A DNA stretch of 64,000 nucleotides, taken from the NCBI GenBank assembly GCA_021787435.1, contig JAJYLY010000005.1:1-64000 (forward strand), in the 5' to 3' direction. This stretch comes from Pseudomonadota bacterium. Its GTDB lineage: Bacteria; Pseudomonadota; Gammaproteobacteria; Burkholderiales; Gallionellaceae. Shown in pieces: positions 1 through 11,250 of this stretch (positions within the stretch are counted from its first letter, which is position 1; every line of letters begins with the position of its first letter). Below the pieces are notes generated by a model, which had not been told where the DNA came from, did not search any database, and worked only from the letters and a program-made list of their open reading frames with translations. The translations under genes and the position numbers were made by a program.

Positions 1-3
1 TTT

Positions 4-118
4 GTCTGACGACCATAGCGAGCTGGTCCCACTCCTTCCCATCCCGAACAGGACAGTGAAACGGCTCCGCGCCAATGATAGTGTGGATTACCCATGCGAA
101 AGTAGGTCATCGTCAGAC
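4..118 (+). rRNA. rrf: 5S ribosomal RNA
   Basis: This is a complete 5S rRNA of about 115 nt, the last gene of an rRNA operon whose 16S and 23S genes lie before the window. The terminal helix is visible: GTCTGACG at 4-11 pairs with CGTCAGAC at 111-118. The internal stretches around CCATAGCGAG, CCCATCCCGAAC and the GTAGGTCATCG 3' side match proteobacterial 5S rRNA closely. A rho-independent terminator follows 12 nt later. Confidence 0.95.
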
Positions 119-129
119 TCCTTACAAGC

Positions 130-158
130 AAAAAGCCCAACCTAGTGTTGGGCTTTTT
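130..158 (+). terminator. rho-independent terminator of the rRNA operon
   Basis: AAAAGCCCAAC (131-141) pairs with GTTGGGCTTTTT (147-158) around a 5-nt loop, giving a GC-rich stem that runs into a T tract. It sits directly after the 5S gene, as expected for the end of an rrn transcript. Confidence 0.92.
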
Positions 159-170
159 GCTTTTCAAGGC

Positions 171-205
171 GAATGTAAGAATCGGAATGTAAGAATCGGG
201 ATGTC
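171..205 (+). repeat. heptad-periodic repeat (14-nt unit, two copies)
   Basis: GAATGTAAGAATCG is repeated exactly at 171-184 and 185-198 and followed by GGATGTC. The 14-nt unit is two heptamers, the same 7-nt period seen in other tracts of this window (12431, 24486, 34980, 35617). It lies between the rRNA terminator and the next gene and has no evident coding role. Confidence 0.8.
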
Positions 206-268
206 TGTATACTGATAAATATTTATTTTAGCATTTTGTCATCGATAATTACTGTCTGGGACAAATCT

Positions 269-1738
269 ATGGCCATCGAATCCGAACTCAAATTGCGTGT
301 GAAATATGAACAATTTGCAAAGTTAAAGCGGTATTTCAAAAAGCATCAGATCACACAAACCGTGACGCGCCGTTTGCACAATGTTTATTTCGATACGCCT
401 GAGCTTGATCTACATCAGCGCAAAATTGCGTTGAGGCTTCGTCGCGTGGGCGGGAAGTGGTTGCAAACTTTAAAAGATGGTGGTTCTGTCAAGGCAGGTT
501 TACATCAGCGCGATGAATGGGAAGTTCCAGTGCCAACCGCAAAACTCGATTTATCAGGATTGAATGAATTGCTATCGAATGATGCCGTTACGGTTTCGAT
601 GTGTGAAAAATTAAGGCCGCTATTTACTACGGATTTCTATCGAACAAGCCAGTTGATCGACTGGCAGGGTGCGCGCATTGAAGTGTGCATGGATCATGGC
701 GAAATCAGAACGGAGCATAGCTGTGCGTCTTTCAGCGAAGTCGAACTTGAACTTAAGTTAGGCGAAACGCAGCAATTGTACAAACTGGCAGAGGCGATGC
801 TTGTAATCGTGCCATTTGAACTGGAGTCGGTGAGTAAGGCTGAGAAGGGATTTCTTTTATTGGCAAATTATGTTTCTCAGCCGGCAAAAGCCGAGTTACC
901 GAAGCTGGCTAAAACTGATGAAGTGACGGATAGTTTGCAGACATGGATATGGTCTTGTCTGATGCATCTGCAGGATAATTTGCAAGGCGCCATGGCAGGC
1001 GTTGATCCGGAATATCTGCACCAGATCAGGGTCGCCTTGCGCCGTATGCGAATTCTGATGCACATTTGTGGAAAAATTCACACTGATAGAGAATTGAGTT
1101 CGCTTAGCAATGCTCTGGCAATACTTAGCAGAATACTTGGACACATAAGAGAATGGGATGTATTCATCACACAGACTCTGAATTCGATCCCGGAACAATC
1201 CGGAACGAGGGCGATAGCCACATATGCTGCGCGACAGCGCAGCGAGTGTTATGCTGAAATGCCATTTCGTGGGGTGCAGCATTTGCTGTTGCGGTTTGCT
1301 ATATGGATGAGTGGTGAGTATTGGCAACATGCGCAGCAATGCGAACCGCCGATGCTAAAGTTTGCTAACAGATATCTTCATCAACTGCATAAACGTTATG
1401 TGCATGTTCAGGCTCGTGAAAGTGAGGCCAGTCAATTGCACGCCTTGCGCATACAGGCTAAAAAGTTGCGTTACAGCGCAGAGTTCTTTTCCGTATGTTA
1501 TGACGCACACAAAGTGAAGCGCTATCTTGCAGCATTGGGTCGTATTCAGGAGTTGCTGGGCGCGATCCACGACATTTATGTCGCAAAGAGATTGTTCGAT
1601 GAAATTGTTTTGCCAAAGCATGAAAAAGTCATTGCGTCTTTCAAAGTCAGGCTGGATGTCGAGCTGTCAGAGAAGTTGAAAATATTGAACAAACAGCTTG
1701 CTATATTCGAACGGCGACAAGTCTTCTGGAAATTATGA
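269..1738 (+). CDS. CYTH and CHAD domain protein
   Basis: A 489-residue cytoplasmic protein with two domains. The N-terminal CYTH domain (about residues 1-200) opens with the EIELKL-type strand ([10 protein letters not shown]) and has alternating charged residues such as ALRLRR and EVELELKL that line the triphosphate tunnel. The C-terminal CHAD domain (about 215-480) is helical and rich in conserved His/Arg/Lys ([23 protein letters not shown]). CYTH enzymes hydrolyse inorganic triphosphate or related compounds, and CHAD domains bind polyphosphate, so a role in polyphosphate metabolism is likely. I chose ATG 269 over an upstream TTG at 236 because the family motif begins right after it. Its end overlaps the convergent copA end by 6 nt. 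Confidence 0.88.
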   Translation: MAIESELKLRVKYEQFAKLKRYFKKHQITQTVTRRLHNVYFDTPELDLHQRKIALRLRRVGGKWLQTLKDGGSVKAGLHQRDEWEVPVPTAKLDLSGLNELLSNDAVTVSMCEKLRPLFTTDFYRTSQLIDWQGARIEVCMDHGEIRTEHSCASFSEVELELKLGETQQLYKLAEAMLVIVPFELESVSKAEKGFLLLANYVSQPAKAELPKLAKTDEVTDSLQTWIWSCLMHLQDNLQGAMAGVDPEYLHQIRVALRRMRILMHICGKIHTDRELSSLSNALAILSRILGHIREWDVFITQTLNSIPEQSGTRAIATYAARQRSECYAEMPFRGVQHLLLRFAIWMSGEYWQHAQQCEPPMLKFANRYLHQLHKRYVHVQARESEASQLHALRIQAKKLRYSAEFFSVCYDAHKVKRYLAALGRIQELLGAIHDIYVAKRLFDEIVLPKHEKVIASFKVRLDVELSEKLKILNKQLAIFERRQVFWKL

Positions 1739-3895
1739 GCGATGGCTTTTCCAGCGTTTCAGCAGCAGTGCATTGCTCACCACGGAAACCGAGCTCATCG
1801 CCATTGCAGCGCCTGCTATGACTGGGTTTAGCATGCCGAAGGCTGCAAGCGGGATACCCATCACATTGTAACCAAATGCAAAAAATAGGTTCTGGTGGAT
1901 TTTTGCAAGTGTTGCGCGCGACAGTGAAATCGCATCTACTACGCTCATCAAGTCGCTTTGCATCAACGTGATGTCGGCAGCTTCGATTGCGATGTCGCTG
2001 CCGCTCTTCATTGCGAAGCTGACATCCGCGGCGGCCAGCGCAGGAGCATCGTTGATGCCATCGCCCACCATGCCGACCATTTGTTCATTGGCCTTGAAAG
2101 ATTGCACGAGTGCTGCCTTATCCTGCGGCAAGACCTCGGCGCGGAATTCGCTGATGCCCGCCTGTTTTGCGATGGCCTGTGCTGTGGCTTGATTGTCTCC
2201 GCTGATCATTACTACACGTATTTTCATCTCAACCAGTTTTGCAATCGCTTCACGGCTGCTTGAGCGTAACTGATCGGCAACTGCGATATAGCCAAGCAGT
2301 GTGGCGCCACGTGCTATCGCAATCACAGTCTTGCCTTGTTGCTGAAGGTCAGGTTGCGCGTTTATGCTGTAACCCTTTTGCTGGGCAAAGGATGGTGAGC
2401 CCAGCAGGCAGGCTACGCCGTCAACTTCTGCCAGCAGACCCATGCCAGAAAATTCATTGATGTTCACCGCAAGCGCAGGCGAAATTAGCAATTTCGCGGC
2501 GTGGTCTGCCAGTGCACGAGACAACGGATGGGTTGAGCCTTGTGCGAGGCTGGCCGCCGTTTTCAATAATTCCGCATCGCTAATGCCCAGTGCGGGCAAC
2601 AGGTCGGTGACGCTTGGTTTGCCGGTTGTCAGAGTACCTGTCTTGTCAAGAAGCAATACGGTGAGTTTATGCGTGCGTTCTAGCGCCTCTGCATCCTTGA
2701 CCAGAATGCCCGACTGGGCTGCGCGTCCGGTTGCAACGACCAAGGCGGTTGGCGTGGCAAGCCCCAGTGCACAGGGGCAGGAGATGACTAGCACTGCCAC
2801 GGCATTGATGAGTGCTATGCTGAAATTTCCGCTTATCAGCCACCAAGCGGCAAAAGTGACCAACGCGATGCTCACCACTGCAGGCACGAATACTGCAGAG
2901 ATTTTGTCTGCAAGCTTTTGGATGGCGGCTTTTGAACCCTGTGCCTGTTCAACCAGACGGATGATCGCGGCAAGTTGGGTATGAGCACCTACTGCTAGTG
3001 CACGGCATTTGAGCAGACCCTGCCCATTAAACGTGGCGGCATACACTTTGTCGTCAGCCTGTTTGTTTTGTGGCAGGCTCTCTCCTGTCAGCATCGATTC
3101 ATCGACGCTTGATGTTCCATCCATGACCACGCCGTCCACTGGCACGCTTTCTCCAGGCCGTACCCAGAACACATCATCCACGTGCATGTGTTCAATCGCA
3201 ATGTCCTGCATTGCATCGCTGCGCTCGACATGGGCCATTTTGGGTTGCAGATTGACCAGTGCTTCCAGTGCGCTTGAGGTCTTGTTCTTTGCATGTGCTT
3301 CAAGTAATTTTCCAAGCAGCACCAAAGTTATTAGCGTGGCACTTGCTTCAAAATAAAGTGCCTGATTAAGACCAAACAGCATCACCGTACAACTGAAAAA
3401 ATAAGCGGCACTGGTGCCTAGAGCAACCAGTACATCCATGTTTGCAGCCCCCCCGCGCAGACTGCTCCAACTCCCGGAATAAAAGCGCCTCCCTATCCAG
3501 AATTGCACAGGGGTCGCGAGCAGAAACTGCAGCCATGCCGGCAACATGAAATGAATTCCTGCAAACATAAGCAGCATTTGAGCGAGTAACGGGGCTGTGA
3601 GCAATGCCGAGATGACAAAACGTATTTCTTCACCACGCAATGTTTTGGCACGTGCTTGTTTTTCGGCGGCGAAATCGCGCATCAGGTGTGCGTCGTATCC
3701 TGTGTCTTGTATGGTCTTGATCAGATCAGATAGCGATATGCTGTCCGGGTCATACTCAATGTGCGCTTTTTCGGTGGCGATGCTGACTGATGCTTTAACA
3801 TCGGGTAGCTGACATAAGGCCTTTTCAAGGCGAGCAGAGCACGCGGCACAGTGCATGCCTGTGACTTGCAGATCCGTATGCACGAGATTGGTCAT
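1733..3895 (-). CDS. copA: copper-translocating P1B-type ATPase
   Basis: A 720-residue inner-membrane heavy-metal pump that exports Cu(I) from the cytoplasm. One N-terminal HMA domain carries GMHCAAC (about residues 13-19). The membrane CPC metal site is SCPCALG (about 373). The phosphorylated aspartate lies in DKTGTLT (about 416), the actuator loop is TGES, and the hinge motif is GDGINDAP (about 610). The last helices contain the YN and MSS residues typical of the Cu+ subgroup. The start is ATG 3895; an upstream in-frame start would add 14 unrelated residues. A DUF2892 gene lies 72 nt upstream on the same strand. There is no chaperone copZ nearby. Confidence 0.95.
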   Translation of the reverse strand: MTNLVHTDLQVTGMHCAACSARLEKALCQLPDVKASVSIATEKAHIEYDPDSISLSDLIKTIQDTGYDAHLMRDFAAEKQARAKTLRGEEIRFVISALLTAPLLAQMLLMFAGIHFMLPAWLQFLLATPVQFWIGRRFYSGSWSSLRGGAANMDVLVALGTSAAYFFSCTVMLFGLNQALYFEASATLITLVLLGKLLEAHAKNKTSSALEALVNLQPKMAHVERSDAMQDIAIEHMHVDDVFWVRPGESVPVDGVVMDGTSSVDESMLTGESLPQNKQADDKVYAATFNGQGLLKCRALAVGAHTQLAAIIRLVEQAQGSKAAIQKLADKISAVFVPAVVSIALVTFAAWWLISGNFSIALINAVAVLVISCPCALGLATPTALVVATGRAAQSGILVKDAEALERTHKLTVLLLDKTGTLTTGKPSVTDLLPALGISDAELLKTAASLAQGSTHPLSRALADHAAKLLISPALAVNINEFSGMGLLAEVDGVACLLGSPSFAQQKGYSINAQPDLQQQGKTVIAIARGATLLGYIAVADQLRSSSREAIAKLVEMKIRVVMISGDNQATAQAIAKQAGISEFRAEVLPQDKAALVQSFKANEQMVGMVGDGINDAPALAAADVSFAMKSGSDIAIEAADITLMQSDLMSVVDAISLSRATLAKIHQNLFFAFGYNVMGIPLAAFGMLNPVIAGAAMAMSSVSVVSNALLLKRWKSHRS

Positions 3896-3901
3896 GCGTA
3901 G

Positions 3902-3923
3902 ATTATACGCTTGGACGGACAAG
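3902..3923 (-). promoter_or_regulatory. possible copA promoter with MerR/CueR-like dyad
   Basis: On the minus strand a perfect TATAAT (3907-3902) lies only 6 nt before the copA start codon. It is preceded by the dyad CTTG-N6-CAAG (3910-3923), placed where MerR-family regulators such as CueR bind between -35 and -10. I cannot see a convincing -35 box. If this is the real -10, the transcript would be nearly leaderless. Confidence 0.3.
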
Positions 3924-3967
3924 TCGACGCAGCCCAACTGATAATCAGCCGGGTAATCCGCGTCCGT

Positions 3968-4162
3968 TTATTTGTTTTTAAGCGGGCAGGTATTGATGCC
4001 TAAAATGGCATAGACGGGGCAGATGCCCAATATGCCGGTCAGCAAAGGTATGATGCCTATGTAACCCCACATGCCTATCTTGCCGGTATAGGCCAGCGTA
4101 ATGAGAGCAATGCCTGCGATGATGCGCAGTGCGCGATCCATGCTTCCTTCATTGGCTTTCAT
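3968..4162 (-). CDS. DUF2892 (YgaP-like) membrane protein
   Basis: A 64-residue protein with two hydrophobic segments (about residues 10-25 and 30-50) and the family pattern LRIIAGIALI ... GIIPLLTGILGICPVY. DUF2892 is also the membrane domain fused to rhodanese in YgaP and is common beside metal and sulfur genes. Cysteines occur in GICPVY and NTCPLKNK. AGGAG lies 6 nt before the ATG. Position 72 nt upstream of copA on the same strand suggests co-transcription; its own function is not known. Confidence 0.85.
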   Translation of the reverse strand: MKANEGSMDRALRIIAGIALITLAYTGKIGMWGYIGIIPLLTGILGICPVYAILGINTCPLKNK

Positions 4163-4226
4163 TTTATACTCCTTTAAAAATTATGTGCATCATAGGGCGA
4201 TTTTTGCCTGTTGTCAGTGATAATTT

Positions 4227-5738
4227 TCATTGTCCTGTCGCTTCGGGGCGCATCTGGGGGAAAAGAATCACATCACGTATGCTGGCACTGTCGGTGAGCA
4301 TCATGATCAGGCGGTCGATACCGATTCCTTCGCCCGCAGTGGGTGGCAAACCGTATTCCAGCGCGCGCACATAGTCATTGTCCTTGAACATGGCTTCTTC
4401 ATCGCCCGCTTCCTTTGCCAAAACCTGAGCATCAAAGCGCGCCTCTTGATCCTCTGCGTCGTTCAATTCTGAAAAACCGTTGGCAAGTTCACGTCCCAGT
4501 ACAAACAGTTCAAAGCGCTCGGTAATCGCGGGATTGGCATCGCTGCTGCGCGCAAGCGGCGAGACTTCAACAGGATAGTCGATAATGAAAGTGGGTTCAA
4601 ACAGCAACGCTTCTGAAAGCTCCTCAAACAGTGACAGCTGCAGACCACCTAAACCGTCCTTAGGATTGTATTTGGCTTTCAAATCCTGAAGTTCAGCCAG
4701 CACAAACTCGCGGTCATTGAGTTGTGCGGTTGTAAATTGCGGGTGATATTTCTGGATCGCCTGCACCATGGTCAGTCGGTGGAATGGCAGGCCAAGATCA
4801 AGCTTCTTGCCCTGATAGCTGATGAGTGTGGTGCCCAGCACTTTTTGCGCTACTTCACGCAGCAGCTTTTCGGTAAAGTCCATCAGGTATTTATAATCGC
4901 GATAGGCCTCATAGAATTCCAGCATGGTGAATTCAGGATTGTGGCGAGTGGAAAGTCCTTCGTTGCGGAAATTGCGATTGATCTCAAATACCTTTTCGAA
5001 TCCGCCCACCACCAATCGTTTCAGATACAGCTCAGGCGCGATGCGCAAAAACATCTGCATGTCCAGCGCATTGTGATGCGTCTCGAACGGTTTTGCAGAA
5101 GCGCCGCCCGGGATGGAGTGCATCATCGGCGTCTCGACTTCAAGATAGCCCTGTGAAATGAAGAATTCGCGTATCGCTTGTATGATTTTTGTGCGTGTGA
5201 CGAACACGCGGCGGGCATCTTCGTTGGTGATAAGATCCAGATAGCGCTGGCGGTATTTCTGTTCCTGATCGGACAATCCGTGAAATTTTTCCGGCAGCGG
5301 ACGCAACGATTTGGTGAGAAGACGCACTTCCGTTACGCGCACGGAAAGCTCACCGGTCTTGGTCTTGAACAGTTGGCCTTCAGCGCCCAGTATGTCACCC
5401 AGATCGAAGTGCTTGAAAGCGTTGTGCGCCTCCTCCCCCGTATCGCCATTGCTGATGAAGAGCTGTATGCGGGAGCTCATGTCTTGCAGGGTGGCGAAAC
5501 TGGCCTTGCCCATCACGCGTTTCAACATCATGCGCCCGCCAACCGAAACTTTAACCTGTGCAGTTTCCAGTTCGTCGTGCGAAAGCTCTCCATAGGCTGC
5601 GTGCAGATCACCTGACAGATGAGTGCGGTTAAAGTCATTCGGAAAGGCGATGCCGGATTTGCGGATAGCAGCCAGCTTGTTGCGGCGTTCTGAAATGATC
5701 TGGTTCTCGTCTTGCACAATTGTAGGTTCGGTTGTCAT
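4227..5738 (-). CDS. lysS: lysine--tRNA ligase, class II
   Basis: A 503-residue class IIb aminoacyl-tRNA synthetase that charges tRNA-Lys. The N-terminal OB-fold anticodon-binding domain covers about residues 50-150 ([18 protein letters not shown]). Motif 2 is [18 protein letters not shown] and motif 3 is [15 protein letters not shown] near the C-terminus. ATG 5738 (MTTEP...) was chosen because family members start with a short acidic tail before [15 protein letters not shown] 5753 is an alternative, and neither has a strong ribosome binding site. The open frame extends further upstream, but those residues look unrelated and contain a heptad repeat. Confidence 0.95.
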   Translation of the reverse strand: MTTEPTIVQDENQIISERRNKLAAIRKSGIAFPNDFNRTHLSGDLHAAYGELSHDELETAQVKVSVGGRMMLKRVMGKASFATLQDMSSRIQLFISNGDTGEEAHNAFKHFDLGDILGAEGQLFKTKTGELSVRVTEVRLLTKSLRPLPEKFHGLSDQEQKYRQRYLDLITNEDARRVFVTRTKIIQAIREFFISQGYLEVETPMMHSIPGGASAKPFETHHNALDMQMFLRIAPELYLKRLVVGGFEKVFEINRNFRNEGLSTRHNPEFTMLEFYEAYRDYKYLMDFTEKLLREVAQKVLGTTLISYQGKKLDLGLPFHRLTMVQAIQKYHPQFTTAQLNDREFVLAELQDLKAKYNPKDGLGGLQLSLFEELSEALLFEPTFIIDYPVEVSPLARSSDANPAITERFELFVLGRELANGFSELNDAEDQEARFDAQVLAKEAGDEEAMFKDNDYVRALEYGLPPTAGEGIGIDRLIMMLTDSASIRDVILFPQMRPEATGQ

Positions 5739-5787
5739 GGCGTTCGGTGGCATTTCGTAAAGGTATGTGATTGTGTCACAAAATGTG

Positions 5788-5801
5788 GGAATCAGGAATC
5801 T
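5788..5801 (+). repeat. degenerate heptamer pair upstream of lysS
   Basis: GGAATCA (5788-5794) is followed directly by GGAATCT (5795-5801). The unit is close to the GGATTCA pair at 5919 and to the ATCCTGA-type units inside mutL (same sequence, other strand). It lies just upstream of the chosen lysS start. Confidence 0.5.
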
Positions 5802-5894
5802 GCAGGCATGCCGGAAGGGCATTGATGAAACAACTAATGATTATTTAAGCGCGATAAAAAATACGGCAATATTTTTTCCCACGAAACAACGAAG

Positions 5895-7223
5895 CTAAAT
5901 CGCCTTTTTATGAGTGAAGGATTCAGGATTCAGAAGGTTGGCGCAGCGCAGGCCGCTCTGCACTGCGCCTTCCAGCGTGGCTGGATAATCTCCATTTGTA
6001 TAATCGCCTGCCAGAAAAAGCCGGGACAGTGGCGTTTTCTGGTTGGGGCGCTGCAGGCTGGGCGTGCAAGAGAAGGTGGCGCGTTTTTCTGCGATCACCC
6101 TGAACCACTGGGGGCGATCTGCAATGGCGAACTCTTCAGTCAGTTCAGCGATCACCTTTTGTGCCAGCTCATTCTGCGATAAATGCTGGTGCATGCCCTC
6201 CGCGCTGATCACACTTGCGATCAGTCCAGACTGGCCGTCGATCTGTCCCTTGTCGAACAGCCATTGACTGTAACGCCTGTAGAGGCCCAGCATCGCGTGA
6301 GGGAGCTTCACGTGCTTTGGATATTGCAGATAAAGCGTATAGATGGGCTGATATTGCAGCGTTTCGATTTGCTGAACGATACAAGATAGTTCGGTGATGG
6401 GTTTAAGTAGTTTTACAGCAGATGCAGGGGAGGCTGCGCAGACGACATGGCTGAAATAAAGGGTGCCGCGTCTGGTGATGATTTCAAACCCGTTTTCAAG
6501 CGGTATCAGGCTTTCCACGCCGCAGGAAGTCAGCACATGACCGCTGTGTTTTTTGACATAGCGTGCGGCACGATTGGGAAACAGAGCAGTAAAATCGATG
6601 CGCGGTAGCAGCATGTCACTGTCACCTCGCGTCTGACTGAGTGCATCTTTCAATACGTTGAGCAGAACCTGTGCCGATGCTATCTGCAACGGTGTATTCA
6701 GCGCCGCGATGCACAGTGGCTCCCAAAGCTTTTGCACCAGTTGAATGCTTTGTCCATGCAGTCTGAGCAGTTCGGTGACCGTCATGTCGCGATCGAGTTT
6801 GAAATTCATTCGACGCAGCCTGAACATGAAGCGGATCGCGCTGATGCGCTCATTCCATGTCAGACCTTTTGTTTTGACTAATGCAACTAAAAGATGCAAT
6901 GGCGCAGGAATACGCGGCGCCTTCAAGCTGAAATGCCCGTGCAAATCCAGTTGAAGAGGAAGGTGCAGAAAGTCCTGCCCGATATTACCGCCGACTTTTT
7001 CGATTAAACCCAACGTTTCCTTGTAGCATCCAAGCAGAATATGCTGACCGTTATCGAGTTGCGTATGCTCATGCAATACGCCGCGCGCGCGTCCGCCCAG
7101 CTGTTTGGCGCTCTCGAACACGGTGACAGGTATGCCTTGTTCGGCAAGTGCTACGGCCGCCGCCATGCCCGCATAGCCGCCGCCGATAACGGCGATGTTC
7201 AGTTCCTGAGCCAAGTCGTCCAT
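5895..7223 (-). CDS. hpnE: hydroxysqualene dehydroxylase (squalene-associated FAD oxidoreductase)
   Basis: A 442-residue flavoprotein of the phytoene desaturase/amine oxidase fold. The N-terminal dinucleotide-binding motif is VIGGGYAGMAAAVAL, and the C-terminal FAD motif is LFLAGDYTNGDYPATLEGAVQSG (quoted in part). HpnE reduces hydroxysqualene to squalene, the last step of the HpnC-HpnD-HpnE route from farnesyl diphosphate. It overlaps the end of hpnD by 25 nt, which implies translational coupling. ATG 7223 was preferred to an in-frame TTG three codons earlier. Its last codons run through a duplicated heptamer (5919-5932), so the C-terminal tail is probably repeat-derived. Confidence 0.93.
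   Translation of the reverse strand: MDDLAQELNIAVIGGGYAGMAAAVALAEQGIPVTVFESAKQLGGRARGVLHEHTQLDNGQHILLGCYKETLGLIEKVGGNIGQDFLHLPLQLDLHGHFSLKAPRIPAPLHLLVALVKTKGLTWNERISAIRFMFRLRRMNFKLDRDMTVTELLRLHGQSIQLVQKLWEPLCIAALNTPLQIASAQVLLNVLKDALSQTRGDSDMLLPRIDFTALFPNRAARYVKKHSGHVLTSCGVESLIPLENGFEIITRRGTLYFSHVVCAASPASAVKLLKPITELSCIVQQIETLQYQPIYTLYLQYPKHVKLPHAMLGLYRRYSQWLFDKGQIDGQSGLIASVISAEGMHQHLSQNELAQKVIAELTEEFAIADRPQWFRVIAEKRATFSCTPSLQRPNQKTPLSRLFLAGDYTNGDYPATLEGAVQSGLRCANLLNPESFTHKKAI
5919..5932 (+). repeat. GGATTCA heptamer duplication at the hpnE 3' end
   Basis: GGATTCA occurs twice in tandem (5919-5925, 5926-5932), flanked by GAGTGAA and GAAGGTT in the same 7-nt register. It is read antisense in the last codons of hpnE. 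The reverse complement TGAATCC recurs in the mutL tract at 35638-35658. Confidence 0.7.
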
Positions 7224-8032
7224 GCAAGCCAAAGCTTGCGCAGCGGGGTGAGTGAGATGCGTTCCGTTAAAACATGGCAGCCGCTAGAGACAATTTCGTC
7301 TAGCGTTGCGCGATAGATGGCTGCCATGATCAATCCGGTGCGCTGGTTTTTTCTGTCGGCCGCCGGCAGGGCTGCAAGCGCCTGCTGGTAGTAGCGTTCT
7401 GAGCGCTCGATCTGGAAAGCCATCAGCTTCTGAAAATTCACGCTTTCCTTCGCATTGAGGATGTCCGCTGCCGTGACGTTATACTGCTGCATCTCGTCCA
7501 TAGGCAGATAGATGCGGTTGCGTCTTGCATCCTCGCCGACATCCCGGATGATGTTGGTAAGCTGAAAAGCAATCCCCAAGTCATGCGCATATTTAAGTGT
7601 CTGGCGATCACTGTAACCGAAGATTTCCACTGACAGCAGGCCCACGACGGACGCGACACGGTAACAGTAAAGCTGCAGCGATTTGAAATCTGGGTAGCGC
7701 GGCTGATCCAGATCCATCTCCATGCCGTCGATGATTTCCAGCAGAAGTTCTTGCGGCAGGTTGAACTGGGCAGTGACGGGCATTAGGGCGATGGCGACCG
7801 GATGCTGCGGTTTGCCGCCGTAGATTTCGGCGACCTGTCCTCTCCACCAGTTGAGCGTGCTGCGCGCGACATTAGAGTCTTTGCATTCATCAACCACATC
7901 GTCCACTTCGCGGCAGAACGCGTAGAGTGCGGTGATCGCGCGGCGCTTGTCGCGCGACAAAAAAAGGAAGCTGTAATAAAAACTGGAGCCGCTGCTAGCC
8001 GCTTTGTCCTGGCAGTATTGGTCTGGTGTCAT
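7199..8032 (-). CDS. hpnD: presqualene diphosphate synthase
   Basis: A 277-residue trans-isoprenyl diphosphate synthase of the squalene/phytoene synthase family. It condenses two farnesyl diphosphates into presqualene diphosphate. The first aspartate-rich motif is CREVDDVVDE (about residues 40-50) and the second is DVGEDARRNRIYLP (about 160-175). The N-terminus SSGSSFYYSFLFL is typical of HpnD. It starts 3 nt after the hpnC stop and overlaps hpnE, so the three genes form one unit for hopanoid precursor synthesis. No squalene-hopene cyclase is present in the window. Confidence 0.94.
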   Translation of the reverse strand: MTPDQYCQDKAASSGSSFYYSFLFLSRDKRRAITALYAFCREVDDVVDECKDSNVARSTLNWWRGQVAEIYGGKPQHPVAIALMPVTAQFNLPQELLLEIIDGMEMDLDQPRYPDFKSLQLYCYRVASVVGLLSVEIFGYSDRQTLKYAHDLGIAFQLTNIIRDVGEDARRNRIYLPMDEMQQYNVTAADILNAKESVNFQKLMAFQIERSERYYQQALAALPAADRKNQRTGLIMAAIYRATLDEIVSSGCHVLTERISLTPLRKLWLAWTTWLRN

Positions 8033-8035
8033 GGT

Positions 8036-8851
8036 TTAATAGTAATAGGGCGCAGATTTGGCAAACATGATAACCCAGTCGAACGTCCCCAACACTGGGC
8101 GGCGCTTGAACATGTCGTAGTCGGCAGCCTTGAGTTTGTCGAGTATGCGCATGCCACCTGCAATGATCATGCGCATTTCAAGTCCGATGCGCCCAGATAG
8201 GATGCTGCCCAGCGGGGATCCTTGCAGCATCAGCTCTCTTGCACGGTCAACCTGAAATTTCATTAATTTTTTAAAATTTCCGTCGCAAATATGCTGTGCG
8301 ATTTTCGTTTCAGTCACGCCAAACTGAAGCATCTCGTCAAGCGGCAGGTAAATGCGCGAAATCGCATAATCCTTTTCTACATCCTGCCAGAAGTTGATGA
8401 GCTGCAGGCTAGTGCAGATCGCATCCGAGCAGGCGATATTGTATGGTGTCGCCTCGCCATAAAGATGTAGCAGTAGGTTGCCTACTGGATTGGCTGAGCG
8501 TCGGCAGTAATCGAGCAGCTCCACGTAAGTTTCATATCGTTTTTTTACAACATCCTGCGAGAAGGCGTCGAGCAGATCGTAAAACGGTTGCAAGGGCAGT
8601 GCATGCTGTTTGATTTCTGAAAACAGATTTTGGAACAGCGGCATCTTAGGTGTTTCATTGTTGGCAATGCGGTCAAGCTCTGCGCGAAACGCATCAAGCT
8701 GATTCAGTCTTTCCTCGTCGGTAAATTTTCCTTCGTCGGCGATGTCGTCCGCAGCTCTTGCAAAATGGTAGATCGCAGCCACGGGTTTTCGCAGTCGCTT
8801 AGGCAGCAGAATGGATGCGACAGGAAAATTCTCATAGTGATTGACCGGCAT
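8036..8851 (-). CDS. hpnC: hydroxysqualene synthase
   Basis: A 271-residue squalene/phytoene synthase family protein that converts presqualene diphosphate to hydroxysqualene. Conserved elements are HYENFPVASILLP at the N-terminus, the first aspartate motif FARAADDIADEG (about 35-45), and the second DVEKDYAISRIYLPLDE (about 160-176). It is a paralogue of the adjacent hpnD. I set the start at ATG 8851 because MPVNHYENFP is the normal HpnC N-terminus; it lies 4 nt after the prmB stop. The longer open frame upstream overlaps prmB and is not family-like. Confidence 0.94.
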   Translation of the reverse strand: MPVNHYENFPVASILLPKRLRKPVAAIYHFARAADDIADEGKFTDEERLNQLDAFRAELDRIANNETPKMPLFQNLFSEIKQHALPLQPFYDLLDAFSQDVVKKRYETYVELLDYCRRSANPVGNLLLHLYGEATPYNIACSDAICTSLQLINFWQDVEKDYAISRIYLPLDEMLQFGVTETKIAQHICDGNFKKLMKFQVDRARELMLQGSPLGSILSGRIGLEMRMIIAGGMRILDKLKAADYDMFKRRPVLGTFDWVIMFAKSAPYYY

Positions 8852-8855
8852 GAGA

Positions 8856-9758
8856 TTACAGTAGATCGTTTTTGTGCAGCATGAAAACGAACTCGTCGCC
8901 TGCTGACACGTCAAGCCATGTAAAAGGCAGCTTGGGGTATGCGGCTTCAAGCGCATCGCGGTTGTGGCCGATCTCGACGATCAGGATGCCGTTGTCGTTC
9001 AGGTGTTCTGCCGCATGCTTTAAAATTTTTCGTGTGGCATCCAGTCCGTCGATGCCGCTGCCCAGAGAAAGCGCTGGCTCGTGCAGATATTCCAGCGGCA
9101 ATGAAGCGACAGATTCCGCATCGACATAAGGAGGGTTGCTGATGATGAGATCGTATTTCCGGTCGGATAATTTATCGAACAGGTCTGATTTTATCAGGCT
9201 CACGCGATCCTGAAGAGCATAATCGTCGACGTTGCGTTTTGCGACTTCAAGGGCGCCTGATGAGATGTCCACTGCATCGACGATTGCATTGGGAAAAGCT
9301 TCTGTGGCCAGAATCGCGAGGCACCCGCTGCCTGTGCACATGTCCAGCACGCTGCCTATGGATTCAGGTTCTTCGATCCAGGGAGACAGATGGCTGCGCA
9401 GTAGTTCGGCGATGAAGGAACGCGGGACGATCACGCGTTCATCGACATAGAAGCGGTATTCTCCAAGCAACGCCTCATGGGTCAGATAGGCGGCGGGGAT
9501 GCGCTTTTCGACACGTTTTTGAATGATGTCCAGCACTTCGCTGCGCTCGGTGGGTGTGAGATGTGCGTCGAGGAAGGGCTCTAGCGTGTCTATCGGTAAG
9601 TGCAGCGTGTGCAGGATTAGGTAAGCCGCCTCGTCATAGGCATCTGAGCTGCCGTGCCCGAAAAACAAATTGGCCTGGTTAAAACGGCTGACTGAAAAGC
9701 GGAGATAGTCGCGCACGGTAGAGAGGCTTTGCGATGCGCCTGAAAAATATTCGTTCAT
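8856..9758 (-). CDS. prmB: ribosomal protein L3 glutamine N5-methyltransferase
   Basis: A 300-residue class I SAM methyltransferase of the HemK/PrmB group. The helical N-terminal domain (1-100) recognises the substrate. Motif I is VLDMCTGSGCLAILA (about 135-150), and the catalytic NPPY sits in LIISNPPYVDAES. The N-terminal region (TVRDYLRFSVSRF, NLFFGHGSSDAYDEA) separates PrmB from the release-factor methylase PrmC. The enzyme modifies a Gln of L3 during 50S assembly. ATG 9758 begins 2 nt after dapE ends. It lies between dapE and the hpn genes in a continuous minus-strand run. Confidence 0.93.
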   Translation of the reverse strand: MNEYFSGASQSLSTVRDYLRFSVSRFNQANLFFGHGSSDAYDEAAYLILHTLHLPIDTLEPFLDAHLTPTERSEVLDIIQKRVEKRIPAAYLTHEALLGEYRFYVDERVIVPRSFIAELLRSHLSPWIEEPESIGSVLDMCTGSGCLAILATEAFPNAIVDAVDISSGALEVAKRNVDDYALQDRVSLIKSDLFDKLSDRKYDLIISNPPYVDAESVASLPLEYLHEPALSLGSGIDGLDATRKILKHAAEHLNDNGILIVEIGHNRDALEAAYPKLPFTWLDVSAGDEFVFMLHKNDLL

Positions 9759-9760
9759 GG

Positions 9761-11246
<1,486 letters not shown>

Positions 11247-11250
<4 letters not shown>

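Noticed and set aside
1733-3937. Longer copA start at 3937
   Set aside because: The extra residues precede the normal HMA-domain start and would lack a ribosome site.
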